Assembly: GCA_905250115.1 (NCBI GenBank)
Contig: CAJNOI010000012.1
Coordinates: forward strand, 624,619 to 688,618
Length of the DNA: 64,000 nucleotides
DNA from: Adineta steineri
Taxonomy: Eukaryota > Rotifera > Eurotatoria > Adinetida > Adinetidae
Direction of reading: 5' to 3'
Positions within the stretch are counted from its first letter, which is position 1; each line of letters opens with the position of its first letter. Of this stretch, positions 35,267-45,713 are shown piece by piece. The notes below the pieces were generated by a model. The model saw only the letters and a program-made list of their open reading frames with translations, had not been told where the DNA came from and did no database searches. Position numbers and translations under genes: made by a program.

Positions 35267-35930
35267 ACGAACATTCTCTTTTTTTTTGTTTTTAAAATAA
35301 AACAATGGATTTTAATATATTTAATATGAAAATTTTCTTTGACAAAAAAAATATTTTTTTCTGGATGTTTTTATAAGTACAAATTGCAGATTTTAATTTC
35401 CACTTGTATGAGAGTGATCGTTATTTTCTTCCTTTCATTCTCACATGAGAACAAATCAAAATCTGCAATTTTTATGTACAAAATATATAGAAAAAAACAT
35501 TTTCAGGTTGCACTAGAGGAGACTAAAATTTTTATTTCCCCTTGGAAAAATTTAAATTGCCCTGGATTCCAATTTTCACTGCGTCACATATATATATATA
35601 TAGTTTTAAATTAATTTATAAGTGTGATATAATAATAAGTTATTCAACTAAAGAAAAATAACTAATTTACTAATGTTTTTTTTTAATATTAAAGTCAAAA
35701 CAGACGTAGAGAAGTTGACTGATATTGAAATTTTTTTAAAAAAATCGGATTGGCAGTAATGTTTAACGTTTGTTATGTGTCTTTATTAATATTTATTTGT
35801 ATAAAACTAAGAATTTATTTCAAATAGAATTAATAAAATAAATAATTTTACTTCGATTTCTTAATACTTCTTTAAAGATAACTTGAATATTTTAAAAGAA
35901 TGAAATATATATTAGTTATAAAATATAAAT
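35267..35930. other. intergenic with palindromic repeat
   Basis: 3' flank of the pathogen-related gene. It contains an inverted repeat at 35377-35479. No other feature. Confidence 0.4.
35377..35479. repeat. AT-rich inverted repeat (MITE-like)
   Basis: The left arm (35377-35399, core AAATTGCAGATTTTAATTT) pairs with the right arm (35453-35479, core AAATCAAAATCTGCAATTTT). There is weaker inner pairing of TTGTATGAGAG with CTCACATGAGA. No coding potential. Confidence 0.6.
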
Positions 35931-36165
35931 GATTATTTAAATAACAAGTTTATTTTGTCAATAAAAAATTTAATAGAAATAGAAAATAAAGGAATAAATT
36001 GATTTGTTAAAGATAATTCTTTATATTTTATGGATAAATATGTCGCAATTAATATTTTAGGAAAAGGTTTTAATAATTGTTGATCATCATTTAAATTATT
36101 AGGTAATTGATAAATATTTTTAATTAAACGTTCGCTTTCATTTAATTCATGTGAATCTTTTTTGG
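35931..36165 (-). CDS. orphan exon or gene remnant, family not recognised
   Basis: About 75 codons are open on the minus strand, ending in a stop near 35931. The translation includes DSHELNESERLIKNIYQLPN, LKPFPKILIATYLSIKYKEL and a hydrophobic SISIKFFIDKIN. Composition and AT-ending synonymous codons match the neighbouring genes. There is no initiator or clear acceptor upstream, and an in-frame stop lies just before it. Likely a decayed 3' exon. Confidence 0.35.
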
Positions 36166-36220
36166 TTTAAAATTTTAAGTGAGATTTACGTATTTTTAAT
36201 TCCTAAACGTCTAGCAATAA

Positions 36221-36278
36221 GGAGGGTGAATATGCGTGTGGATGGGTAAAGAAAGGAGAAACCTACACCCACACCCTA
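36221..36278. repeat. telomere-like foldback element
   Basis: The left arm GGAGGGTGAATATGCGTGTG continues into GATGGGTAA; the right arm is CCTACACCCACACCCT. Confidence 0.65.
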
Positions 36279-36480
36279 AAACAATATATTTGTTCACATT
36301 TTAGTACATTTGGCGAAAGATTACTACGAATCGAATTATCAATAGCATAAACCGAAAATAATGTTTCTGCTTAATGCTTTATCTGTTTATTTTAATAAAC
36401 ATGAACATTTAAATACAATTGCTTTAAATATAGATTTGAACAAGTCAGTAGACGTTAATTCACAAAATAGAGTAAATGAA

Positions 36481-36516
36481 TGTGGCTGTGGGTATAGAAA
36501 TAACACACCCACATCC
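36481..36516. repeat. telomere-like foldback element
   Basis: Left arm TGTGGCTGTGGGTA, an 8-base spacer, right arm ACACACCCACATCC. Confidence 0.65.
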
Positions 36517-37460
36517 TTAATGCAACAGAAGTTTTAGGAGGTCTTTCGTCACTGATTGAAAAAATGAAAAACTGATGTGCTAGTCAATTATTACATCGTA
36601 TCTTGTCGCTCTAATATTATTAAATAAAAAAGTTCATTGTATTTCAAAGAAAACTTATTATCATATTCGACATTTTCCTTTTCGACGATTTCCTTTCGAT
36701 ATTTTTCTCTTTGATAATTTTTTCGACGTTTTACTTTTCGATCTTTTCCAGCAAGATCGATTTATTTTTACCTCTTTGCTTGTAAGCTAATAAATTTCGA
36801 TAATAAAACAAAAAAAATGTCTTAATAGAGCTTGCACATTTTATTATGAATAAACATTCACTTACAACTTTGAGACAAATAATATGTTCCTTTCGAAAAT
36901 GCACCATGTAAAACACTATGACGTTTAAAAAGACCTTCTGAAAACTTGAAGCTAAATGGATAAATGTACAACAACATTGACAAACGTATTTCTCCGATCT
37001 AGAAATGACGATAATATAAACTTTCCAACAAACAGAAATTTTGAAAATTAAATGATTAATCCAATAACACACAAAAATATTAGGTAACTTAATCGCTATG
37101 CAAACTTTTACTTATCACATACTTAAAAGGAATAAGTAATAGAGGTAGTGATTGAAAAAGAAAATTGAAAATAAATGATGAAAAAACTAATCTTATAATT
37201 GATTTCAATGCTATGAATACTATTAGTTTCTGCGCAATGCTTCACACCTTTTTGTCGTGTGAAGAGGTGCTGTAGGCGTTAAGCTCCAAATCTGACGTAT
37301 TGTTTGTGTGTATCTTGGAAGTATTACTAATTAGATATTTTGAATGGCGTGATTCCACTGCAAAACAATTTTGTAAAAACGTGATACGAGTGTATAAAAA
37401 GGATTGATCGATCCGCTTTATTCACAGTAAAAATAGTCGAACTCCAATCACATCAAACAA

Positions 37461-37828
37461 ATGCATAACGCAATGATTATACAATTGGCTGTCGCTTTAT
37501 GCCTAATTATGTTTGCTCATTGCCAGGTATAAATACCAGTAGACTAATACTTTTTAAGTTTGATTTCAAGTTTATCTTTACATAGAACAATGCGCATTCA
37601 ATTTCATGTCATCATTCAGCTCGCGTTAATGAGTGTGCAGCTGATAATTGTAGACAAGTTAGCGTTGTACTCAAAAATAAGAATTATTCGTGTGATTGTT
37701 ACGTCATTGGAGAACCGAGTATATTACACCAACATAGTCCTAAGTGGTATCGGATCAATCTACTAGATGGTAAACATGGTTATGTCAACAGCTTTTATTG
37801 CGTGGGCCCTGTTACCCATTGTAAATAG
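37461..37828 (+). CDS. small secreted SH3-like protein
   Basis: Two exons (37461-37526 and 37586-37828), phase 0, give 102 residues. Exon 1 is exactly a signal peptide ending in AHCQ. The mature part has nine cysteines. Its second half (YSCDCYVIGEPSILHQ, then KWYRINLLDGKHGYVNSFYC) has the spacing of a bacterial-type SH3 domain, with the typical WYRI and GYV strands. SH3b domains often bind peptidoglycan or mediate extracellular contacts; function here is inferred only from fold. A TATAAAA box lies about 65 bases upstream. Confidence 0.72.
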
Positions 37829-37923
37829 GCCACGCAATTGAAACTTCACTAATTTTAATCGAAAACATTTTTTGAACACTTATATATTCTATTATAATCC
37901 GAAAATATAATTAATCTCGAATT

Positions 37924-37989
37924 CTTGAGGGTATGGGTGTGGGTGTAGATATACTAAGATATATCTACGTTCACATCTACACTACCCTT
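37924..37989. repeat. telomere-like foldback element, near-perfect
   Basis: The left arm CTTGAGGGTATGGGTGTGGG runs on into TGTAGATAT. The right arm is ATATCTACG, then TCACATCTACACTACCCTTA. The inner 8 bases GTAGATAT / ATATCTAC pair perfectly. It lies about 95 bases after the SH3-like gene. Confidence 0.75.
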
Positions 37990-38580
37990 ATCATAGAAGC
38001 GCTGAAATTAGCAAAAATGCAAAATTTATAGGATCTATACACTGTTATTCTATGGTAGAATATGGACTGATTCTGAGGACTGATACAAAATGTAGGCGTA
38101 CAGAAATGTAATTCTATCACGCACTTAATTGATTATAAAGCAATATAATAGCTTATATTTGCTATTCAAATTGTTTTTTAAAGCTTTTTTGATTGATGAT
38201 TAAATGGATTTAAAAAGTTAGATTCCAACTCATTTTCAAAGAATATATTTAGTTCCAATCTGTCCATTAATACAATAATTTGAAAACTTAAAATCGACAA
38301 TGTTTTATTCAATATTTTTCTTGACAACTCTAAGTATAGCTGTAGATTTAAGCTATGCTAAATGAATTAACGTTGCATTTGTATCTTGTTCAGTCTATCT
38401 ATCCTACGCATAAAGCCGAATTAGTGTGGAATATATAACGTTACTCCATTGCGTAATCAAGAAATGTGTTGTTGCCTTTACGGAAAAGTACAAGTGAAAG
38501 GGATAACTTATTTTCTCATGACAATATCTGGCAAATTAAACAGATCAATATAATGGGTCTTCGACATTCTTTTTATCTTA

Positions 38581-38705
38581 AAGGTGTAAGAGTGTGGCTG
38601 GATGAATGCGGATGAGGGTACATATAAGATTTGAAGAACGAGAGTATCTACACCTACATCCACATACACACTCGACACTCAGCTGCTCATACCCACACTC
38701 ATCCT
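38581..38705. repeat. long telomere-like foldback element
   Basis: The largest copy. The left side has GTGTGGCTGGATGAATGCGG and GATGAGGGTA. The right side has TACACCTACATCCACATACA, CACTCGACACT and CATACCCACACTCATCC. There are several possible stems, so it may be a compound of two insertions. Confidence 0.6.
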
Positions 38706-38905
38706 ACGTATATTGACAATCTGCTTCTTGTTCTTTCCTCTCATATAGCTTAATCGTTTGTTGTTTTTTTTCCTTCTATTTGTTTTTTTGATTCACTCTC
38801 ATATCAAAATATTCCAACTTAATTAACTATTTTGTTTGTCGTATTACGAAATCTTTATTTCCAAAAAAACATACAAATCTAATGAAACAAATAATGATTT
38901 AATAT

Positions 38906-38996
38906 CTTGAGGGTGTGGGTAGGTGTTGTTGTTAGTTGATGCGGTATGGGGTGGGTGTGAGCTGTACGTAAGATTAACCACACCCACACTCACCCA
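38906..38996. repeat. telomere-like foldback element
   Basis: The left border is CTTGAGGGTGTGGGTAGGTG, with a second G-rich block TATGGGGTGGGTGTGAG inside. The right arm is AACCACACCCACACTCACCC. The several GGG runs on one strand could also allow a G-quadruplex. Confidence 0.7.
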
Positions 38997-39340
38997 AAGG
39001 CTATCAAGAATATAAATTCATTTTTACAGTTTATCTCTTATATATTCTCTTCTATTATAAATTATCAAGATGAATAAAATGTTACTGCACAAACATATGA
39101 AATTCTTTTATTTTACTCTCAAGTTCAATCTCACTTTTCTTCATTATATCATTTCTAAACTATTTCAAATATGAATCATAATAAACGACAACAAAATTCT
39201 AAGAGTAACAATGACTGCAAGCATAATAAGAAGAAAAAGTTCCATCGTATTTCTTATTTAGTTAAATTAGTCTATACGAACAAGTCAGTATATAAACAAT
39301 ACATCGATTTGAATCTCCTATAGTATTTCATTTCATTAAG

Positions 39341-40600
39341 ATATGTTGTCACTCAGTTTTTGAATATCTTGATGCTTATCGTATTTATGAAAGTTTTTTT
39401 AATCTTAATAGACGATTTCAAAATCTTCTTACATATTTAACTATTCCTCTTAAAATTAGAATTTCATTATGTTTATCAAAATTATTATAGTGGTTTTATT
39501 CAACCAAATATTCATAAAATTCAATCACTTTATCTATCAAATTCATTTATGATTGATTTCTTTTCATTAACAACACAAAATATTTGCAAATTTTTACAAC
39601 TTCAAACACTTCTTGGTAATATTCAATCACAACAACTCGAAAATCTTCTAATCGGTTTAACTTATTTCTCAAAATGTTCTTCTTTAACTATTCATATTAT
39701 TGATGATACAAATTTAACTAATATTTTTAATTTAATATTTCAAGTACCATTATTAAGATGTTGAAAAATATCTTTTGCAGAAACTATTCGACTTAGATCA
39801 TTATCTATATCTACATCCAGTTCAATCGAACATTTTGTTCTTATTAGAAAACTCTACATAAATGAGCTTGATCTTATATTATCACATCTTCCTAATTTAT
39901 ATCGTTTATCAATAAGGGATATAGTTTCGAATGAAAGAATCGAAGATAATCTATATGTTTTAAATAATTTAACTATCGTCTCTCTCAAATTCAATCAAGT
40001 TAAATTTGATCATTTAGAACAATTTATAACAGAAAACATTTTCATCAAATTTATAAATCATATATTTCAACAAAATATGATGAAACTTACATTAATAGTA
40101 AACGATGAGAACAAATCATTGATAATTCTTTATTTTGGTCTCAACGACAATAGTTTTTTACATTAGAATTACAGAACGAAAGTCCTCGATAGTCTTCAGC
40201 GGGAGATTTTCTTTTTTTACTCAACTCGTTCATATGCGTAAATTAATGATGTTAATTGAATGTTCTTCTGATATCTTAAGACGAAAATATTATACATTAT
40301 CCTGTTATATCTTTTCGAAAAAACATACAACTTATGAATAAACTATTTTTGATTCAGTTCAACATCTCATTATTCGAAATACTTTCCAAATGTCAATGAA
40401 TTAACTATCGCGTATCGTGATGATCCGTCTTTGCTAAAGTGGTTTATAACTAATAACATTTGTCGTATTCTTCCTATAACACAAGTGACGAAACTCACCA
40501 TTCAGATAACAAATTATTTGAACTAGATCATTAAACTGCTATCTTTGATGCCTAATATTTCTCGATACATCTGAACGACGTCTTCGAGCAGTTGTTCGTT
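39341..40600 (+). pseudogene. F-box/leucine-rich-type pseudogene
   Basis: Protein-like segments in shifting frames with several stops. The first reads VFEYLDAYRIYESFFNLN, then NLLTYLTIPLKIRIS, the pattern of the rotifer F-box family. After a frame change near 39490 it continues with IQSLYLSNSFM. LENLLIGLTYFSKCSSLTI and further repeat-like segments (LSHLPNLYRLSIRD, LNNLTIVSLKFNQV) run to about 40080; beyond that the frame is broken repeatedly. The original product would have been an F-box adaptor of an SCF ubiquitin ligase. At least four lesions make loss of function clear. Confidence 0.7.
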
Positions 40601-41071
40601 TTTTATTATCGGAAACAAGTCAAAACAATTATCATTTATCTTCTTGATGTATTACTGGAGTGAAGGGTTTGATGAAAAATGCTGAAAATGAAAATATTGA
40701 AAATAGAATTTTTCTATGAGGATGTGGATAAAATAAAACATTTACATCTTCACCCACACCCGCTTTTTGAGAATGTCGGTACAGAAATTGCAGAAAACTG
40801 ATACCCACAATTCATTCATTTTTCTTGGTTTTTGTTAATATAATAGGCAAAGTCGTAGCTGACTTTCTTAACTCTACTAAATAATTCATTGATAATAGGT
40901 AATCAAACTTATATATATACATATTAATAATCGAATAAACAAACATAACTCTATTAGTATGAATAACAAAATATTATTCATTTAAATATACGAATGTGTC
41001 TTTAAGATTAAAAAAAGAATCTTTTCTGCATTTAAACGCTTTATTTTACAACAAAAGAACAATAAATATGT
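40601..41071. other. intergenic with foldback element
   Basis: 3' flank of the ADP-ribosyltransferase gene. It contains the foldback at 40719-40764. No other feature. Confidence 0.4.
40719..40764. repeat. telomere-like foldback element
   Basis: Left arm GAGGATGTGGATAAA, right arm TTTACATCTTCACCCACACC followed by CGC. Confidence 0.6.
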
Positions 41072-43159
41072 TCATAGTTTATTTTTTACATGTTCAAGAT
41101 TTTTTTTATATAATTCAATATCAGGATGATTAGAAGGTAGTGAATGTTCGACAATTTCAAAAGCTCGTTCGCAATATTCAACAGCCTTTGAACGATCACC
41201 CATATGAGAACATACCATTCCTATTTGCCCGATGGAACAAGCTAAATCATGATGATCGGGAAGAAGTGTTTTTTGACGAATTTCAAGTGCTCGTTCATGA
41301 TATGAAAGTGCTTTTGGATATCTACCTAAATTTTCATATACACTTCCGATATTGTTGTAACAAGCAGCCAAATTAGGATGATTTGGAGAAAGTGTTTTTT
41401 CATAGATTTCCAATGCTTTCTTATAATATGAAAGTGCCTTTGGATATTCTTCTATACTTTCATATATACCCCCGATATTGTTGTAAGACGTAGCTAAATC
41501 AGGATGATCTAACGGAAGAACTGCGCGATTTATAATAAGTGCTTTCTCATAATACGAATGCGCTTTTGAATAGTCATTTATACTAGAATATACTGAACCG
41601 AGACCATTGTAAGAAGCGGCAAGAGCAGATGAATTTGGTGAAAGTATTTCCCGATTGATTTCAATTGATTTTTCATATCGATCAATGGCTTCTTGATATT
41701 TTCCTTGATTATTTTTAATTATTCCTAGCATATGATTTAAATGTGCTTCTTCACCTTTCTTTGCTACTTTTGTAAGTAATAAATAATATAGTTGCTCAGC
41801 TTTATCATACTGATCTAGTTGAATTAATAATGCACCTAATCGATACCATCCTTTATAACCAGACAATGTTTCTTTTCGTATATGTTCCGTTAAAGCACAT
41901 AATTGTGGATCATTATCATTTGTTAATGTTAATTCTACTTGCCAGAGACGATTATTAGTTTTATCGATTAGTTTCATTGATCCAATACGAAAGACGGCAT
42001 GTATAGAAAAGAGAATTTCTTCTTTACGATGAACACTAGCATTATGAATATTAGCAAAAGGTGTTGATGATTTAGATGGATCAATTTTCATAATAAAAAG
42101 AATACCTATTGGATGAGAAGTTTCAATACTTTGTCGAGCAAAAGCCAGAGATACATTTCGATCTTTACTTGTGGATAAAAAACTATGAAAAGATAATAAT
42201 CCACCGTATCTTTTCGCCAATTGATCAAAATCTGTCTGAGATAAACCTTGACCACGATAGACGATAAAATTTTTCGATTGATGATGGTCACCATATTGTT
42301 CGTAATGAAGGTCAGCAATATGTTGATGAAGATCTCGAATAAAGAAGCCCAATTTAATGATTAGATCAATTTCCATTGTATGTAATGCTTTATTCAACAT
42401 AGAGCAAAGAAAACAATTATATGTATACCACCAGATTGGTTGATGATATTGATATTCTTTTTCGATTTTATCGACATTTCTCAATTCAATATTATTATCG
42501 GCAAAGTATTCTCGACAAAATATAAGAAAATCATTAAAATATTCTGGTTCGAAATCTATTGTCAGTAGGATTTCTTTCAATAGTTGAGTATACATAAACG
42601 ATCGATCAAGTTTATTTAAATTTATATTTGAAGTGTCATCAATTGTCTCGATAAAACTCATAGACTCAGAATTTTGATCATAATCTTGAGTGGCTTGTGT
42701 AAGTGATTCATAGATCAATGAAATATCTGTGAATACTCCTTTCACTTTAGGCCATTGTTGTGTCCATTGCTCATGTAGAGTTTTGTTTCCACAAAAAATA
42801 TAAATGTCACTTATCTGTGCCTTATCATGAATGATTGGAACAATTGTGTGACCGAGGGCTCCGGAAGAAACTAAACAAATTTTTTTATCTGTACTATCAT
42901 TAATAAATGCAATACATTCATCGACATCGGTAAATGTTTGTATATCATTTATAACCTGTCGTAATTGTACAATGATATTCATACAATCAATATCATTCAC
43001 TTGGCCAATATTCTTATCTAACCATATAAGACAAAAATTTTGAATAATATCTTCATAAGACACTTGATTTAGTAGTAATGTAAATTTGCTTTCTGAATTG
43101 TTAGATTCCTTCCTTACACATTTAGTAAATATATCAATAATTATCTTCACTATGTTCAT
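41072..43159 (-). CDS. ADP-ribosyltransferase fused to TPR repeats
   Basis: A single exon of 695 residues. The N-terminal third (about 40-165, with FCLIWLDKNIG, TFTDVDECIAFI and IYIFCGN) is a conserved alpha/beta region common in rotifer proteins of this type, possibly Rossmann/TIR-like (inference). Residues 285-400 are an arginine-type ADP-ribosyltransferase domain of the R-S-E class: YRGQ (R302), SFHSFLSTS (S326-S331) and KEEILF (379-384). The catalytic glutamate (E381) is kept, but the first glutamate of the usual ExE is lysine (K379). From about 435 follow five to six kinesin-light-chain-type TPRs (for example ATSYNNIGGIYESIEEYPKA). The family would move ADP-ribose from NAD to a target, with the TPRs as a binding scaffold. 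No signal peptide, so intracellular. Expanded in bdelloids. Confidence 0.9.
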   Translation of the reverse strand: MNIVKIIIDIFTKCVRKESNNSESKFTLLLNQVSYEDIIQNFCLIWLDKNIGQVNDIDCMNIIVQLRQVINDIQTFTDVDECIAFINDSTDKKICLVSSGALGHTIVPIIHDKAQISDIYIFCGNKTLHEQWTQQWPKVKGVFTDISLIYESLTQATQDYDQNSESMSFIETIDDTSNINLNKLDRSFMYTQLLKEILLTIDFEPEYFNDFLIFCREYFADNNIELRNVDKIEKEYQYHQPIWWYTYNCFLCSMLNKALHTMEIDLIIKLGFFIRDLHQHIADLHYEQYGDHHQSKNFIVYRGQGLSQTDFDQLAKRYGGLLSFHSFLSTSKDRNVSLAFARQSIETSHPIGILFIMKIDPSKSSTPFANIHNASVHRKEEILFSIHAVFRIGSMKLIDKTNNRLWQVELTLTNDNDPQLCALTEHIRKETLSGYKGWYRLGALLIQLDQYDKAEQLYYLLLTKVAKKGEEAHLNHMLGIIKNNQGKYQEAIDRYEKSIEINREILSPNSSALAASYNGLGSVYSSINDYSKAHSYYEKALIINRAVLPLDHPDLATSYNNIGGIYESIEEYPKALSYYKKALEIYEKTLSPNHPNLAACYNNIGSVYENLGRYPKALSYHERALEIRQKTLLPDHHDLACSIGQIGMVCSHMGDRSKAVEYCERAFEIVEHSLPSNHPDIELYKKNLEHVKNKL

Positions 43160-44283
43160 ATAGCTTGTTGAATTAGAAGAATAATATTTTTACTATTTTT
43201 CTTCGTATAGTAAAGCAAAGTATTTGTTTTAATGATTGGTTGACTATCAAACACTTCCTTTTCTGTCATAAAACATAATTTTTTGTATAAAAGTATATCG
43301 TAGGTGAAAAAAAGAAGAAGAAAAAAACGTGTATGTATATATCTACGACAACAAAAAATACTCATGTATTTTGTTTCTGTCAATAACAAGAACGACAAAT
43401 ATGTCAATCAAACGATACAAAATAAAGATTCACCTGTATTTATTTTAATTATTTATATGATATCTTTCAAAAGAGAAAATAATTAGGAAGTAAATGTGTT
43501 TCGTCTGAATATTTGATATTTTATTTTTCTCAAGTTTAAAATGTACAAATAGAATAATTTATCTCTTTCAATATTTTTCCTAATAAATACTATTGAATAA
43601 AACATCGAAGAAAATCGTTTCAGGACGAACATTAAAATAATGTAGTAGTTCATAAATCAAAATTAATGGCTGTTCTAATAAAATATTACAGTAGTCGATA
43701 TGAAATTTCTAGATAGTAATTTAGTTTACATAACTTACAAAAGTGTATTTATAGAAAATAAGCAATTCTTTAATAATGTAATTATTTATTCTTTTATTTA
43801 GTATAAAATATCCGTTGACAATGACTTCAATTTAAAAATAATTAAAAACTCGATATAATACTTTTTTTCCTCTTGATATTCCTATATTGGACCATTTGGT
43901 TATATATGATGATATCGAAAGCATATCTCCATTTTGAAATTGAGTGAATTAAGTGAGAAGAAGAATATTTTCTTTATCCACGAAGTCATTTTATTTTAAA
44001 AAAATAGCTATTCATATCCATTCTATTTAGATACAAATAGGAGTGAGAGAGAGAGAGATGAACAGAGGAAAATAAGGAGAAGAAAGAGACTGATCGATAT
44101 GAATACTTCTTACTTCCTGCCAAAACGAAGAAAAATAAAGAAGATGTTGTGATACACCTTCTTTTTAATTGTGCAAGAAGTAAACAAAAATGTAGAATCA
44201 AATAAGGAAAAGAAAGATGCGGATGAACAGTATGATGGTCATGTGGGAAATAGAAGTGAGAGAAAAAGATCAAAAATGTTAAT
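43160..44283. other. intergenic
   Basis: AT-rich. No coding exon or RNA gene seen; GAGAGAGA simple sequence at 44045-44058. Confidence 0.4.
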
Positions 44284-44547
44284 TTAGCAACAGCAAACCT
44301 TGGCACATGATCTTTTAACGGTGACAGTTTTCTTTCGGATGACTTTGCAACATGGTTTGCAGCAGCACACAGTTTTAGTTACACAACATTTTGGACCGCA
44401 GCAGCAACAATCACAACAGCAAGGATCACAACAAGAGCAACAGCATGGATCACAGCATGAACCACAACCGCAACCACAACCACATCCACAACCGCATCCA
44501 CATCCACAACCGCAACCACATCCACATCCACAACCACAGCCTGGCAT
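44284..44547 (-). CDS. extremely cysteine-rich protein with a (Cys-Gly)13 run
   Basis: A single exon of 87 residues, 38 of them cysteine. After MPG there are thirteen Cys-Gly pairs, then CC/CCC clusters separated by DP, S, D and GPK, then a basic part (KVIRKKTVTVKRS) and a final CCC. Third codon positions vary freely (GGT/GGA, TGT/TGC), so the protein sequence, not the DNA repeat, is maintained. This argues for a real gene. Cysteine content is metallothionein-like, but the motif order is not that of any metallothionein I know; insect Cys-rich sperm proteins and keratin-associated proteins are other comparisons. No signal peptide. A TATATATA lies at 44629-44636, about 85 bases before the start. 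Confidence 0.75.
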   Translation of the reverse strand: MPGCGCGCGCGCGCGCGCGCGCGCGCGCGSCCDPCCCSCCDPCCCDCCCCGPKCCVTKTVCCCKPCCKVIRKKTVTVKRSCAKVCCC

Positions 44548-45415
44548 ATTAATAGTAATAATGTAGTGAAGAATAAAACGAGAGTAAGATAAGAATTGAT
44601 TTGTGAAACTATGAGAATAGGTGTGGGTATATATATAGAGGGAGAGAAATGAACAAAATTGTTTTCAGTCAACAACAACAACAACAATTCACTACTGTCT
44701 TCGCATGACAATATTTAATATGTACATGTCATAGAAAAATATATAGGGAGACATAAGTAACTCTTTGTTACTATTGATGCAATATAACAAAAACATGAAA
44801 TTTACACTTGTTACCAATGTTTTTCCTTTGATTTATTTTGATAGTATATAGAAAACATCTAAATTTAATTTCACATTCACCTTGTGACCACAACTCTCAA
44901 AAGGTAAATGTCATTCGATACACCTTTTCATAGAAAATATTGATTCTTACGTTATAGTACGCACACCGTAATATCACCAAATTACGTCGATATCATAACA
45001 CAACACAAGAAAGAACATTGAGAACAATATGTAGTACATGAATACAATGAACATCTTGTGAAAATTAAAGATGGTCTTTTCATACAAAATCATCTGTTTA
45101 GCAATACTTTAGTTCAAATATGATATCCGCAATTATATAATTGTATGTCTTCTCATCATTCATCTTTCACTATCTCTCTTCTTAGATTATGATAATGGAA
45201 GAACGTTGTAGAAAGAGATAAATATCGTATTTCATATATATAAGAATGAATCGAATTGTTCATAATTATTAAGTATAATATAAATAGAGGAAATCTTGGT
45301 ATCCCTACTTATAGATGATCAGTGAATAGATGGTATTCTATAGATTTATCATGCTAAGAAAAATTAAAATATTCTTAGTTATATACAATCATGTCTCACT
45401 AACGAATATTGTTTG

Positions 45416-45463
45416 TTGAGGGTATGAATCACATTAAGACATGAAAACCATTTACACCCTCAA
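45416..45463. repeat. telomere-like foldback element (short arms)
   Basis: Left border TTGAGGGTATGAAT, right border ATTTACACCCTCAAAT. The TTGAGGG / CCCTCAA ends match the longer copies. Confidence 0.6.
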
Positions 45464-45484
45464 ATATCATCTTTGAAGTAGGAT

Positions 45485-45540
45485 GGATGAGTGTGGATGA
45501 GACTTATACTTCGGCCACAGCCACCACTCACACACTCAAC
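45485..45540. repeat. telomere-like foldback element
   Basis: Left arm GGATGAGTGTGGATGAG, right arm GCCACAGCCACCACTCACAC followed by ACTCAAC. It lies only about 20 bases after the previous copy. Confidence 0.55.
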
Positions 45541-45713
45541 GAATTATGATTTTCTTTGTTTTAAAGTATACACAGGAGAAGCAACATGAATAGTAACCTG
45601 TTATCTCATCAGTATGATAAAACAGTAGAGGTTTACAGGTATTACATTTTCGTTTAGACCATATTCTATCTTATCAATAAAGGTAGACTTTTTTTGAGTA
45701 TTGCGTTGTGCTA

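Larger units (their letters stand above)
36166..37460. other. intergenic with two foldback elements
   Basis: It holds foldbacks at 36221-36278 and 36481-36516. A minus-strand frame of 113 codons at 36731-37072 has no domain or codon signal I trust and is not called. The promoter of the SH3-like gene should lie at the right end; TATAAAA occurs at 37394-37400, about 65 bases before its ATG. Confidence 0.4.
37829..39340. other. intergenic with three foldback elements
   Basis: It contains the foldbacks at 37924-37989, 38581-38705 and 38906-38996, the densest cluster in the window. No gene seen. Confidence 0.5.
44548..45713. other. intergenic, divergent promoters and foldbacks
   Basis: Divergent region between the Cys-rich gene and the GH43-like gene. 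It contains the TATA-like stretch at 44629-44636, a CAACAACAA run at 44673-44688 and foldbacks at 45416-45463 and 45485-45540. No other gene seen. Confidence 0.45.

Noticed and set aside
36731..37072. 113-codon frame on minus
   Set aside because: No recognisable motif and no splice context. It has some cysteines but no pattern.
38906..38996. Foldback elements as bacterial-type rho-independent terminators
   Set aside because: The host is eukaryotic, arms are GT/AC repeats rather than short GC stems, and several copies lie upstream of genes.
44300..44711. Open frames overlapping the Cys-rich gene on plus and in another minus frame (Gln/Pro-rich and Val-rich)
   Set aside because: They are read-through of the complementary repeat. 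Third-position variation fits only the Cys-Gly frame.
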